Shown here in pieces: positions 32,250-40,525 of a DNA stretch of 58,283 nt. Position 1 is the first letter of the stretch; each line of letters opens with the position of its first letter. The translations under genes and the position numbers were made by a program. The notes under the pieces were generated by a model. That model did no database searches, was not told the origin of the DNA, and worked only from the letters and a program-made list of their open reading frames with translations. Origin of the DNA: Fibrobacter sp. UBA4223 (GTDB lineage: Bacteria > Fibrobacterota > Fibrobacteria > Fibrobacterales > Fibrobacteraceae); the NCBI GenBank assembly GCA_002382975.1, contig DFTB01000002.1, positions 1 to 58,283 on the forward strand. Reading direction: 5' to 3'.

Positions 32250-33743
32250 CTAGTTTATACGGCCAACCAAGTTGCCGGAGAGCATGAAGTCACGAGAACT
32301 GCCGTAGCTGTGGAAGCCGGCGGACAGACTGAAGCGGTCCGTGAAAGCCTTTTCCAGGTAGAGGGCTCCCAGCACGTCCTTCACGTTCTTGGTCTTGAAG
32401 CTCTGGTATTCCGGGTGCTCATGACGGTCGCCGATGTATTCAGCTTCCAGGATGATGCGGTCCACCACCGGGGTGAAGAAGGCAAAGCCGCCAGTTACGG
32501 GGATAACCATGTCTTCGTTGGGGTCGATGTTCATCAAGGCCGCTTCGGCGAAGATGTTCATGTGCTTGCGGATGATGGGCAGGTTTGCCTTCAAGGAGGC
32601 GTTGTGCTTGACTTCGGCATCGGAGTCATAGACCACATCGAACACGTTGGCTCGGTAAGCCAGCTGCACGTTCAAGTCGCTGAGGCCTTCCAGGCCATGG
32701 AAGTTGAATGCGGCACGGACGTCGCCCTTGTTCAGGTGAGGGGCCGTGCTGATGAGAGAGACGAAGAAGTCCATGTTTTCAGTAGGGGTGAAACCGAACT
32801 GCAACTGGTTTTCAGAACGCTGGGTGGACATGAATCCAGCCAGGTAACCATCGATGTAGCCACCGAAGTAGTCACCGTTCTTGTCGGTGTTGTCCCAACG
32901 ACCGACCTTGAAGCTCAGGTGTTCCGTTTCCTGGTAGGCCCAGGCTTCATCAAGCTCGAAATAATCGCTGACTTCGTTATAGTCGTCGTTGCGGATTTTT
33001 TCGCGTTTTTGGCGTTTGGTCTCGTAGTCGTCAACAGACTTTTCCAGGTCGCCAGGGTGCAGGGAAATTCCCAACTTGCCCTTGAAGTCATCGCCTTCGG
33101 CCAAGATAGCGAAATTGGCTTCGCCATTCCAGGTTTCCAGGTTGTCGCCGTTTTCGTCGTCTTCGGTGTTCCAGAAGACCTTGCCGGCTTCCAATTCGAA
33201 ATCAGCCATCACGTCGAAGGAGAGCTTCTGGGTTTCGAACATGGCGTTGTCGATCATCTTTTTCTTTTTGCGTTTTTTCTTGGCCGGAGCCTTGGCTTCT
33301 TTTGTAGGAGCGGCAGCGGCAACAAAGCCAGTTGTGTCGTCTTCGGCGACAGCGGCGGCCTTGGCTGTGTCGGCAGGCGTAGCTGCACTATCAGCCGGGG
33401 CTGCGGCCACTTCTTCGGCCTGGGCTGCGGCGGCAGCGCTGTCGGCAGGAGCGGCTTCAGCGGCCTGGGCTTCTGCAGCAGGGGCGGCTTGTTCTGCCGG
33501 TGCGGCGGCTTCGGGTGCTGCAGCTTGTTCCGCAGGTGCGGCTTGTTCGGCGGTGGCTTCTGCTGCCGGAGCAGCCTGTTCAGCGGCGGGGGCTGCCTGT
33601 TCGGTTGCTGCAGGGGCTGCGGCTTCGGCGGCGGGTGCGGCTTGTTCAGCCGGGGCTGCAGGCTGCTGTGCGGCAGGTGCTGCTTCGGGAGCGGCAAAAA
33701 CGGATGCCGCCAGCACGCAGGACAATAGAATCATTTTTTTCAT
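32250..33743 (-). CDS. Porin-like outer membrane protein with Ala/Pro-rich N-terminal linker
   Basis: The 497-residue product starts at 33743 (MKKMILLS) with an AAAGGAG site. A signal peptide ends at SVFAAPEA. Residues about 20-135 are a low-complexity run of Ala, Pro, Glu and Gln (AAPAEQ-type repeats), then a basic cluster KKKRKKKK near 150, then about 340 residues of alternating polar and hydrophobic strands typical of a porin barrel. The linker could span or bind peptidoglycan. The barrel ends SGNLVGRIN, not the usual Phe. I do not recognise a named family. Large antisense frames over the GC-rich linker are artefacts of the repeats. Confidence 0.78.
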   Translation of the reverse strand: MKKMILLSCVLAASVFAAPEAAPAAQQPAAPAEQAAPAAEAAAPAATEQAAPAAEQAAPAAEATAEQAAPAEQAAAPEAAAPAEQAAPAAEAQAAEAAPADSAAAAAQAEEVAAAPADSAATPADTAKAAAVAEDDTTGFVAAAAPTKEAKAPAKKKRKKKKMIDNAMFETQKLSFDVMADFELEAGKVFWNTEDDENGDNLETWNGEANFAILAEGDDFKGKLGISLHPGDLEKSVDDYETKRQKREKIRNDDYNEVSDYFELDEAWAYQETEHLSFKVGRWDNTDKNGDYFGGYIDGYLAGFMSTQRSENQLQFGFTPTENMDFFVSLISTAPHLNKGDVRAAFNFHGLEGLSDLNVQLAYRANVFDVVYDSDAEVKHNASLKANLPIIRKHMNIFAEAALMNIDPNEDMVIPVTGGFAFFTPVVDRIILEAEYIGDRHEHPEYQSFKTKNVKDVLGALYLEKAFTDRFSLSAGFHSYGSSRDFMLSGNLVGRIN

Positions 33744-33864
33744 GAAAAAGAATCTCCTTTCAATATTCAATATGCGTGAATTTTAGAAAAAAAATAGGGC
33801 TTTGTGGCTTGTAAAAACTGATTTTCTTAAAAAAATGTTATGTTATAGTCAAACGAGGTTTATT

Positions 33865-34941
33865 TTGAAGAAAATTATAGTGTTTCTGCTCTTGTCCCTT
33901 GCGGTAGCTGTTTGTTCTCAAGAAACTTTGCCCGTCTACAAGATGGTCAAGGGAAAAATCAACGAAGATGCTCCTGTGGGCGAACTGAATCGTTCGGACT
34001 GGATCAAGGAGTTACCGATTCCTCAGGTGAAGGTCAAGAAGGTTTCCTGGGTCAAGGAAACGGTGCAGGTGAAGGACAAAAAGGGAAAGGTGGTCAAGGA
34101 TAAGAAAGGAAAACCCAAGACCAAGGTCAAAAAGAAAAAAGTGGTGAAATACGTGATGGAGGACCCCAAGGAACCTCCCAAGTTCGTCCCCATTGACTGC
34201 AAGATTGGACAAGTCTATGCCAGGCGTTCGGAACTGGCCCGCTTCCAGCAGGAATCCATGGATTTAAGTGGAGAGTATGCCTCCGCTACCGGTAGCCTGT
34301 TTCTGAAAAAATCTCCCAATAATCCTGGCAAGTTTACCGTGATCATCCAGAACGGTCCTTTGGGAGACCGCGCCGAAATAGAGGCCAGCGACATCCCTAT
34401 GGAGGAGTCCACCAACGGCGGGCGGCTCTCCTACAAGGAGGAGGGCTGCACTCTGGACATTAGCATTCTGAACCGTAAGGTGAAAGTGGCTCAGCGGGGG
34501 TGTGTGGACTACAATTCTGGGAGTTTTACGCTGGAAGGCGAGTACAATACGTACAAAGGAAACACCCGTCGGGTAGAGGTGTTTGCCATGCCGGAACAGA
34601 CCTTCAAGTTCAAGAAGTATTTCTGGTGCGGTAGCGGCTTTGATTCCTGTGAAAAGGTCAAGGACGACAACGGCACCGTCTATATCACCTGGAGCAAGGA
34701 CGGCAAGGGCTTTATCGAGCGCAAAGCAGGCGAAGATGTCCACGTGTACCGCCCCTTCGAACACATGATTCCCCGCAAGCGGGATTTCTACAAAGGCGAA
34801 AAGCCCGTGGTCATCAAGACCAAGCGTACGGACATGGCGGGGGAGTGGATGATTTGGTACTTCTATGCCAAGGCGGAACGTCTCAAGATGGTCCGGGCCG
34901 GAATGAACGAAGAAACGGCCTACATGGAAATATATGAGTAG
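33865..34941 (+). CDS. Exported Lys-rich hypothetical protein
   Basis: The product of about 358 residues starts best at TTG 33865 (KKIIVFLLLSLAVAVCSQET), after a GAGG site, giving a signal peptide that may end near AVCSQ. Residues about 45-95 are very lysine-rich (VKDKKGKVVKDKKGKPKTKV). The rest is mixed alpha/beta with cysteines at intervals. It may be periplasmic or surface exposed. I recognise no family. The ATG at 33835 is an alternative but adds residues before the signal peptide. Its neighbour on the left is the divergent porin gene, so the two share a promoter region. Confidence 0.65.
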   Translation: MKKIIVFLLLSLAVAVCSQETLPVYKMVKGKINEDAPVGELNRSDWIKELPIPQVKVKKVSWVKETVQVKDKKGKVVKDKKGKPKTKVKKKKVVKYVMEDPKEPPKFVPIDCKIGQVYARRSELARFQQESMDLSGEYASATGSLFLKKSPNNPGKFTVIIQNGPLGDRAEIEASDIPMEESTNGGRLSYKEEGCTLDISILNRKVKVAQRGCVDYNSGSFTLEGEYNTYKGNTRRVEVFAMPEQTFKFKKYFWCGSGFDSCEKVKDDNGTVYITWSKDGKGFIERKAGEDVHVYRPFEHMIPRKRDFYKGEKPVVIKTKRTDMAGEWMIWYFYAKAERLKMVRAGMNEETAYMEIYE

Positions 34942-34990
34942 TGAGTTGTGAGTGGTGAGTTGTGAGTAGTGAGTTATGGGTTATGGGGAG
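34937..34990. repeat. TGAGTTG tract without a GGCGCC core
   Basis: GAGTAGTGAGTTGTGAGTGG-type units, then TGAGTTATGGGTTATGGGG. It starts at the stop codon of the Lys-rich protein. A short GACAACTGTCGGGCTTCGCC stretch follows at about 35030-35048. Confidence 0.75.
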
Positions 34991-35086
34991 GTAAACTCTT
35001 GAATTTTACAATGCTCGTAACTGAAAACTGACAACTGTCGGGCTTCGCCCTGCCGACCATCGGCTTAATTTTTTATCTTTGGTCGT

Positions 35087-36796
35087 ATGAAAGTTTTTTT
35101 GTACGACACGACCCTCCGCGACGGTAACCAGGATAGGAAAATCAGTTTGTCCCTGGCGGACAAGCTGCAGATAGCAAGGCTCCTGGACAGTTTCGGTTTT
35201 GACTACATCGAAGGTGGCTGGCCGAACCCCAGCAATCCCACCGACGAGGAATTCTTCCAGAAGATTAAAGAAGTAAAACTGAAACACGCGAAGATTGCCG
35301 CTTTCGGCTCGACCCGTCGCCCCAAGGTGCTGCCCGAAAAGGACCCGCTGCTGCAGGCCCTGGTAAAGTCCGGCGCTCCCGTAAAGACCATTTTCGGCAA
35401 GAGCTGGGACTTGCATGTGACCGACGTTATCCGCACCACCCTGGAAGAAAACCTGGACATGATCGAGTCTTCGGTGGCCTACCTCAAGGAACATTCCGAA
35501 GAGGTCATCTACGATGCGGAACATTTCTTTGACGGCTACAAGGCGAATCCGGAATATGCCATCGAGACCCTCCGTGCGGCAGAAAAGGGCCATGCGGACT
35601 GTATCGTGCTTTGCGATACCAATGGCGGAACCATGCCTTGGGAACTGAAAAGCATTATCAAGGAAGTGAAAAAGCATATTTCCACACCTCTCGGGATCCA
35701 CGTTCACGATGATTCCGGACTTGCAGTGTGCAACAGCCTTTATGCCGTCAAGAACGGTGCCGTGATGGTACAGGGCGTAGTGAACGGCTTTGGTGAACGC
35801 TGCGGAAACGCGAACCTCACCACCATTGCTGCAGACCTGCATTTCAAGATGGACGCGAAGTTCTTTGCGGCCAAGAAGATTGCAAGGCTCCGTCAGTTGA
35901 GTAGCAGCATTGACCAGATTGTGAACCTGCCCAGCGATCCTCATGCCCCGTACGTAGGCGATGCTGCCTTTGCCCACAAGGGCGGAGCCCACATCGATGG
36001 CGTGATGAAGGTCTCCCGCAGCTTCGAGCACATTGACCCCCATGCCGTGGGCAACGACCGCGTGTTTGTGACCAGCGATCAAGCGGGCGGTTCCCTGGTT
36101 GTGGAAAAGCTCAAGGCTATCAAGCCGGGTATCGACAAGAAGGACCCTGTGGTAGGCAAGCTTCTTACGCTCATCAAGGAACGTGAAAACGCAGGCTGGC
36201 ATTTCGACTCTGCCGAGGCCAGTTTTAAACTGTTGGTTTACCGCCATCTGGGCATGGTGCAGGAACCTTTCAAGGTGCTGGGCTACCGTGTCATCGAAGA
36301 CAAGACCACTCAGGGCGTGTCCGTTTCGCAGGCGACGGTCAAGCTCCAGATTGGCGACAAGATCAGCCACCAGGTGAGCGAAGGAGACGGCCCGGTGAAC
36401 GCCCTGGACGCAGCACTCCGCAAGGCTTTGCTTCCGTTCTTCCCGAATATGGCGAAAGTCCGCCTGGACGACTTCAAGGTCCGTGTGCTGGGTAGCAATG
36501 TTGCTTCTGACGCTACGGTCCGTGTGTGGACCACCTTCGGCGACGAGAAGGGTTACTGGAACGTGGTGGGTGTTTCCAGCAACATCATCGAAGCGTCCTG
36601 GATGGCGTTTGTAGATGGACTTACCTACAAGATTTTGTTGGACGAGAAGGTCATTGAAAAGCCCTACAAGCATATCGATGTGAAACCGATTGCTGCGAAG
36701 GCTACTGCGAAGGAAGAAGAGCCTGCTCCTGCGAAGCCGAAGAAACTTACGGCCCGCAAGGTGAGGAACCTGGCCGGCCTCTCGAAACGAAAATGA
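35087..36796 (+). CDS. cimA: (R)-citramalate synthase
   Basis: CimA condenses pyruvate and acetyl-CoA to citramalate, opening a threonine-independent path to isoleucine. The 569-residue product has the DRE-TIM N-terminus YDTTLRDGNQ, EGGWPNPSNPTDEEF (the citramalate-synthase version of the substrate loop), the metal-binding HVHDD near 206, and the GFGERCGNANL motif. The C-terminal LeuA-type allosteric domain (about 400-535) suggests feedback control. A Lys/Ala/Pro-rich tail ends the chain, which may be unstructured. leuCD at the right edge supply later steps. Start ATG at 35087. The long antisense frame is a shadow. Confidence 0.92.
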   Translation: MKVFLYDTTLRDGNQDRKISLSLADKLQIARLLDSFGFDYIEGGWPNPSNPTDEEFFQKIKEVKLKHAKIAAFGSTRRPKVLPEKDPLLQALVKSGAPVKTIFGKSWDLHVTDVIRTTLEENLDMIESSVAYLKEHSEEVIYDAEHFFDGYKANPEYAIETLRAAEKGHADCIVLCDTNGGTMPWELKSIIKEVKKHISTPLGIHVHDDSGLAVCNSLYAVKNGAVMVQGVVNGFGERCGNANLTTIAADLHFKMDAKFFAAKKIARLRQLSSSIDQIVNLPSDPHAPYVGDAAFAHKGGAHIDGVMKVSRSFEHIDPHAVGNDRVFVTSDQAGGSLVVEKLKAIKPGIDKKDPVVGKLLTLIKERENAGWHFDSAEASFKLLVYRHLGMVQEPFKVLGYRVIEDKTTQGVSVSQATVKLQIGDKISHQVSEGDGPVNALDAALRKALLPFFPNMAKVRLDDFKVRVLGSNVASDATVRVWTTFGDEKGYWNVVGVSSNIIEASWMAFVDGLTYKILLDEKVIEKPYKHIDVKPIAAKATAKEEEPAPAKPKKLTARKVRNLAGLSKRK

Positions 36797-36805
36797 TGAA
36801 TGGAC

Positions 36806-36900
36806 GTGTCATCCTGAGCGACCCTGGAGCGTAGCGACAGGAACGCGAAGGATCTAGATTCTTCGACTACGAACCTTCGGTTCTTCGCTCAGAATGACAC
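36806..36900. repeat. REP-like palindrome TCATCCTGAGC...GCTCAGAATGA
   Basis: Arms GTGTCATCCTGAGCG (36806-36820) and CGCTCAGAATGACAC (36886-36900) are complementary with one mismatch. The inner part carries GGAGCGTAGCGACAGG and GAAGGATCTAGATTCTTCG. It lies between cimA and hisD and may end cimA transcription or be a repeated mobile element. Confidence 0.85.
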
Positions 36901-36917
36901 AGCAGGAAAGAAAGACT

Positions 36918-38207
36918 ATGAAAATTGTAAAGGTTACACCAAAGTCTCAAGAAATTGAACGCATCTGCGGGCGCGAAGTCGCTCCGTCCAGAGAAATCCA
37001 TGACAAGGTGATGCAAATCCTTGCCGACATCAAGAAGGGTGGCATCGCGAAGGCGACCGAATACGCCCAGAAGTTCGACGGCCTCAAGGGCAAGAACATC
37101 CGCGTGCCGGTATCGGCCATCGCGAAGTCTGCCGCCAAGTGCCCGAAGGAACTGCAGAAGGCCCTGAAGCAGGCTATCAAGAACGTGCGCGACTTCCACA
37201 AGAACCAGATGGAAGAATCCTGGCTCATGGAAAGTGCCGACGGCGTGGTTCTGGGCCAGCGCATTCGTCCGATGAAGCGGGTGGGTCTTTATGTGCCGGG
37301 TGGTGCAGGCATTTACCCGAGTACCGTGATTATGAATGCCGTGCCGGCTCTGGTGGCGGGCGTTCAGGATATCGTGGTCGTGACCCCGATCAAGGGCGAA
37401 ATCAACCGTGCTGTGGCTTTCGTGCTCCAGGAATTGGGCATTGAAGAAGTCTACCACATCGGTGGCGCTCAGGCGATTGGTCTCTTGGCTTATGGTGCCA
37501 AGGATGCCAAGGGCAAGACCATCGTGGAACGCGTCGACAAGATTGTGGGCCCTGGCAACGTGTTTGCCGCTATCGCCAAGAAGGAAGTCTTCGGCGTCGT
37601 GGATATTGATATGGTGGCGGGTCCCTCCGAAGTGCTCGTGATGGCAGACAACACCTGCGATCCGGACTTTGTGGCTGCGGACTTGCTTAGCCAGGCGGAA
37701 CACGGTTCCGGCTTCGAGGCGGCCATCTGCATTACCGACAATATGGAAACCGCCCAGATGATCAGCGCCTGCGTGGATATCCAGGTGGAAAATTCCCCGA
37801 AGCGTGAACTCCTTGAGAAAGTGCTCGGCAACTTCGGGCGCATCTTGGTGGTGAAAGACTGGTTCGACGGCGTGGAAATCGCGAACCGCATCGCTCCGGA
37901 ACACTTGGAAGTCATGACCGCTGAAGCGGAATCCATGGCGGCTCAGATTGAAAACGCGGGTGCCGTATTTATCGGCCCCTGGTCCTCTGAGCCGGTGGGC
38001 GACTACTTCGCGGGCCCGAACCACGTGCTGCCGACAAACGGCACGGGCCGCTTCTTCAGCCCGCTGGGCGTGTACGACTTCCTGAAGCGCATGAGCATCA
38101 TCCGCTACAGCGAAAAGGCCATCAAGAAGAACGCGAAGGCCATTGCCGCCGTCGCTACCGAAGAAGGCTTTATCCACCACGCCGCCGCAGTGCTCAAGAG
38201 ACTGTAG
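36918..38207 (+). CDS. hisD: Histidinol dehydrogenase
   Basis: HisD does the last two steps of histidine synthesis, oxidising histidinol to histidine with NAD and zinc. The 429-residue product has the family signature from VDKIVGPGNVF to VDIDMVAGPSEV, the zinc-binding QAEHG near residue 265, and the catalytic EHLE near 330. The start is MKIVKVTP at 36918, after a GGAAAG site; the longer ATG at 36894 lies inside the REP-like repeat. No other his genes are in the window. Confidence 0.96.
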   Translation: MKIVKVTPKSQEIERICGREVAPSREIHDKVMQILADIKKGGIAKATEYAQKFDGLKGKNIRVPVSAIAKSAAKCPKELQKALKQAIKNVRDFHKNQMEESWLMESADGVVLGQRIRPMKRVGLYVPGGAGIYPSTVIMNAVPALVAGVQDIVVVTPIKGEINRAVAFVLQELGIEEVYHIGGAQAIGLLAYGAKDAKGKTIVERVDKIVGPGNVFAAIAKKEVFGVVDIDMVAGPSEVLVMADNTCDPDFVAADLLSQAEHGSGFEAAICITDNMETAQMISACVDIQVENSPKRELLEKVLGNFGRILVVKDWFDGVEIANRIAPEHLEVMTAEAESMAAQIENAGAVFIGPWSSEPVGDYFAGPNHVLPTNGTGRFFSPLGVYDFLKRMSIIRYSEKAIKKNAKAIAAVATEEGFIHHAAAVLKRL

Positions 38208-38279
38208 GGGTTGAGAAGGAGAGTGACGAGTCGTAAGTCGGAACCCGAGCTCATACCTCGAGCCCCGCGCCTCTAGCCG

Positions 38280-39275
38280 TTAAAACAAAAACATAGAGCC
38301 TTCGCCTAGGTTCAGGCACACGCGGTTGCGGCCTGATTCCTTGGCGTGGTATAGGGCGTCGTCTGCCCGCTTGATGATAGATTCTACGGTGTCGCCGGAT
38401 TGACGTTCCGTAAAACCGACGCTTATGGTAACATTTATCACCTCGCCAGTAGAAAGAGCGACGCGAATCTTTTCTACTCCTGCACGCAATCTTTCAGCAA
38501 TGATTTTGGCGTTGTCTACGGTGGTGTTGGGCAGGAATACCGTGAATTCTTCGCCTCCGTAGCGTACTGGCATGTCACTAGGTCTGAGGCATCGGGTGAT
38601 TTCTTGCGCTACGGCAATAAGAACTTGGTCGCCGGCCAAGTGCCCGTAGGTGTCGTTGATGTTCTTAAAATGGTCGATGTCCAGCATGAATGCAGACAGG
38701 CTGAAATTACCGTCATTGCTGCGCTTGAGTTCTCTAGTATAGGTCTCTTCAAGCCAGCGACGATTGTGTAGTCCTGTCAAGGAATCCACCTTGGCGTTTT
38801 CTTCAATGCAGCGGATATGGTATTCCTCTTCGCAAACGACTTTATTGTTGTTGCGTAATCTTCTGCTCAAAAGTTGCAAGAAGTTCAGGCAAAGGTCATG
38901 GGATGCGTTGAGCATGGCGAGAGCGATGTCTGCATCAATGACCAGCAAGGAGCTTTTCTCTTTGGCAAAAACTTGAGCGCTGGGTTTCACGTTGTCAAAG
39001 ATGGACATTTCACCTGCGCAATGCCCAGGCAAAATGAAATCAGAAAAAGAACCGCCCTTAGAACTTAAGACGACTTCTAGCTTGCCGTCCAACAACACCA
39101 AAAGTTTTCGTTCTGGTTGGTTGGGGTCAATAAGAAGAGTCCCCGGTTCAGCGGTGATTTTTTTGCAACTGAGCAGGTAGCCGGCTAAACTCTCAAAGGA
39201 TACATTCTTGAAGATGTCTGTCTTCAAGAATTGTGCCCTTGAAATCGGGAGGGTTTCCAGCTCGTTTGTGCTCAT
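38280..39275 (-). CDS. Cyclic-nucleotide-binding diguanylate cyclase
   Basis: The 331-residue cytoplasmic protein has a cyclic-nucleotide-binding domain (about residues 10-130, with PGTLLIDPNQPERKLLVLLDG and PGHCAGEMSIFDN, a CRP/cNMP beta-barrel), then a GGDEF domain (about 160-325). The active site is GGEEF, so c-di-GMP synthesis is likely, and RPSD five residues before it fits an inhibitory I-site. The sensor does not have every cAMP-contact residue clearly visible, so the ligand is uncertain. It is the last gene of a compact operon with an outer-membrane protein and a lipoprotein; its ATG lies 2 bp after the previous stop. Confidence 0.88.
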   Translation of the reverse strand: MSTNELETLPISRAQFLKTDIFKNVSFESLAGYLLSCKKITAEPGTLLIDPNQPERKLLVLLDGKLEVVLSSKGGSFSDFILPGHCAGEMSIFDNVKPSAQVFAKEKSSLLVIDADIALAMLNASHDLCLNFLQLLSRRLRNNNKVVCEEEYHIRCIEENAKVDSLTGLHNRRWLEETYTRELKRSNDGNFSLSAFMLDIDHFKNINDTYGHLAGDQVLIAVAQEITRCLRPSDMPVRYGGEEFTVFLPNTTVDNAKIIAERLRAGVEKIRVALSTGEVINVTISVGFTERQSGDTVESIIKRADDALYHAKESGRNRVCLNLGEGSMFLF

Positions 39276-39277
39276 GA

Positions 39278-40525
39278 CTAGAAACCTAGGCTTAATTCGA
39301 CCATATAGATACGCTGTTCGTCCTGACCAGTGTAGTAGCCCAGTTCTTCGGCCCAGGTTGCAAATTCAAGGGTGAAGAATTGTAGAACTTCCAAGGCAAT
39401 TCCACCTGCGGGGTAACCGCCCTTGAAACCGCCAGATAGGCGCAGTGCAAGGGCTCGAACTCCGTAGTAGTAGCCAGGCCAGGCAATCAGGTTCTGCTCA
39501 ACTTCAAAACCGAAATTAATGTGAGAAAGAGGTTTATAGTTGTTTGTGCTGTTTACAATGTCGGCAAAGTCCATGGCAATGTTGAACTTGTGGCCATAAC
39601 CCGTGTTCTTGTTGAAGAATCTAGGGCTGTAGTTTGCACCTACGGTCCAGTTGGGAGTGATTTTATCCCCAGCAAGTTCTTTGAAATAGATGTCTCTTAG
39701 GGATGTGCCGACTCTGACTTCGCGGGTGAGCTGATAAAGAACGCCTAAGTCGATACCCATGGAAATGGAATTGAAATCAAAGATGTTATCCGTAGCGTCG
39801 TGGTAGCGATCTTCAAGGGTGTCTTGCATGGTGTCGTAATTCAAGATGTCGACTGTAAGCATTTCTACCTTGTGACGCTTGACTGCCTTTGCGCCGATAC
39901 CCACGGAGAGGTTGTCCGTGAAGCCGTAAGAAATACCGCCCTGGACAACTCCGTCGACATAGAAGGTGTCAATGGCCATATTGGGTAACACAATGCCTGC
40001 ATCTAGATAGGGCGCTACGTTTGCATCTACCCAGACTGCACCACCAATGCCGTGGAAAGCCATTTCAGCATCGAACTTCAACTTCATGGCGAGGCTCTTG
40101 TGGTCATAGCTGTTTACCTGGTGCATCAGTTCCGGGTGACTGGATAGGGAGTCCATCAGAACTGTTGATGCCTTGAGGCCGTTTGCTGCAGCCGCATCGG
40201 AAGCGCCTTGGTAGATTCCCTGCAAGTCCTTGGCCACGTTGTAAGTATGGAAATACGTTTCAAAAGGCCCAGCACCACCCAGGTTTAGACGCATGTCGGC
40301 GTAGTTTCGGGGATAATATCCGGTTTCGGGAAATTTGTCATAGTTTCCAAGTTTGTTAATTTGAGTCAAACCTGCATAGTTAAAGTAGATAGCCTCTTTG
40401 TCGTCAACTACGGCCACATGCGCATTACCCATAGCTTCGGCGCGTAGAGAATGGTGCGTCGGTGCCTTGAGAGCGAAGGCGAAAGAAACGAGGCACAGGG
40501 CCAGGAGTACAATAATTCGTTTCAT
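39278..40525 (-). CDS. Outer-membrane barrel protein, FadL/PorV-like
   Basis: The 415-residue product has a signal peptide (MKRIIVLLALCLVSFAFA) and a barrel of alternating strands. The N-terminal EAMGNAHVAVVDDKEAIYFNYAGL resembles the opening of FadL/PorV-type barrels (AMG-G-AVA-DDA-AIYWNPAGL). It ends VELSLGF with a terminal Phe, fitting Bam recognition. It probably exports, imports or anchors a hydrophobic cargo. It overlaps the upstream lipoprotein gene by ATGA and precedes the diguanylate cyclase gene. Exact role is unknown. Confidence 0.75.
   Translation of the reverse strand: MKRIIVLLALCLVSFAFALKAPTHHSLRAEAMGNAHVAVVDDKEAIYFNYAGLTQINKLGNYDKFPETGYYPRNYADMRLNLGGAGPFETYFHTYNVAKDLQGIYQGASDAAAANGLKASTVLMDSLSSHPELMHQVNSYDHKSLAMKLKFDAEMAFHGIGGAVWVDANVAPYLDAGIVLPNMAIDTFYVDGVVQGGISYGFTDNLSVGIGAKAVKRHKVEMLTVDILNYDTMQDTLEDRYHDATDNIFDFNSISMGIDLGVLYQLTREVRVGTSLRDIYFKELAGDKITPNWTVGANYSPRFFNKNTGYGHKFNIAMDFADIVNSTNNYKPLSHINFGFEVEQNLIAWPGYYYGVRALALRLSGGFKGGYPAGGIALEVLQFFTLEFATWAEELGYYTGQDEQRIYMVELSLGF

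Noticed and set aside
32310..33728. 472-codon plus-strand frame opposite the porin, Gly/Cys-rich
   Set aside because: It is the antisense of the Ala/Pro-rich linker and barrel; composition is an artefact and the minus strand has a signal peptide, SD and terminator.
35006..36673. 555-codon minus-strand frame opposite cimA
   Set aside because: The plus strand encodes a full citramalate synthase with all motifs; the reverse frame has no recognisable features.
36894..36917. Longer hisD start at ATG 36894
   Set aside because: It falls within the REP-like palindrome end; the ATG at 36918 matches family N-termini.
36867..38180. 437-codon minus-strand frame opposite hisD
   Set aside because: hisD on the plus strand is complete; the reverse is a shadow, rich in His and Ala.
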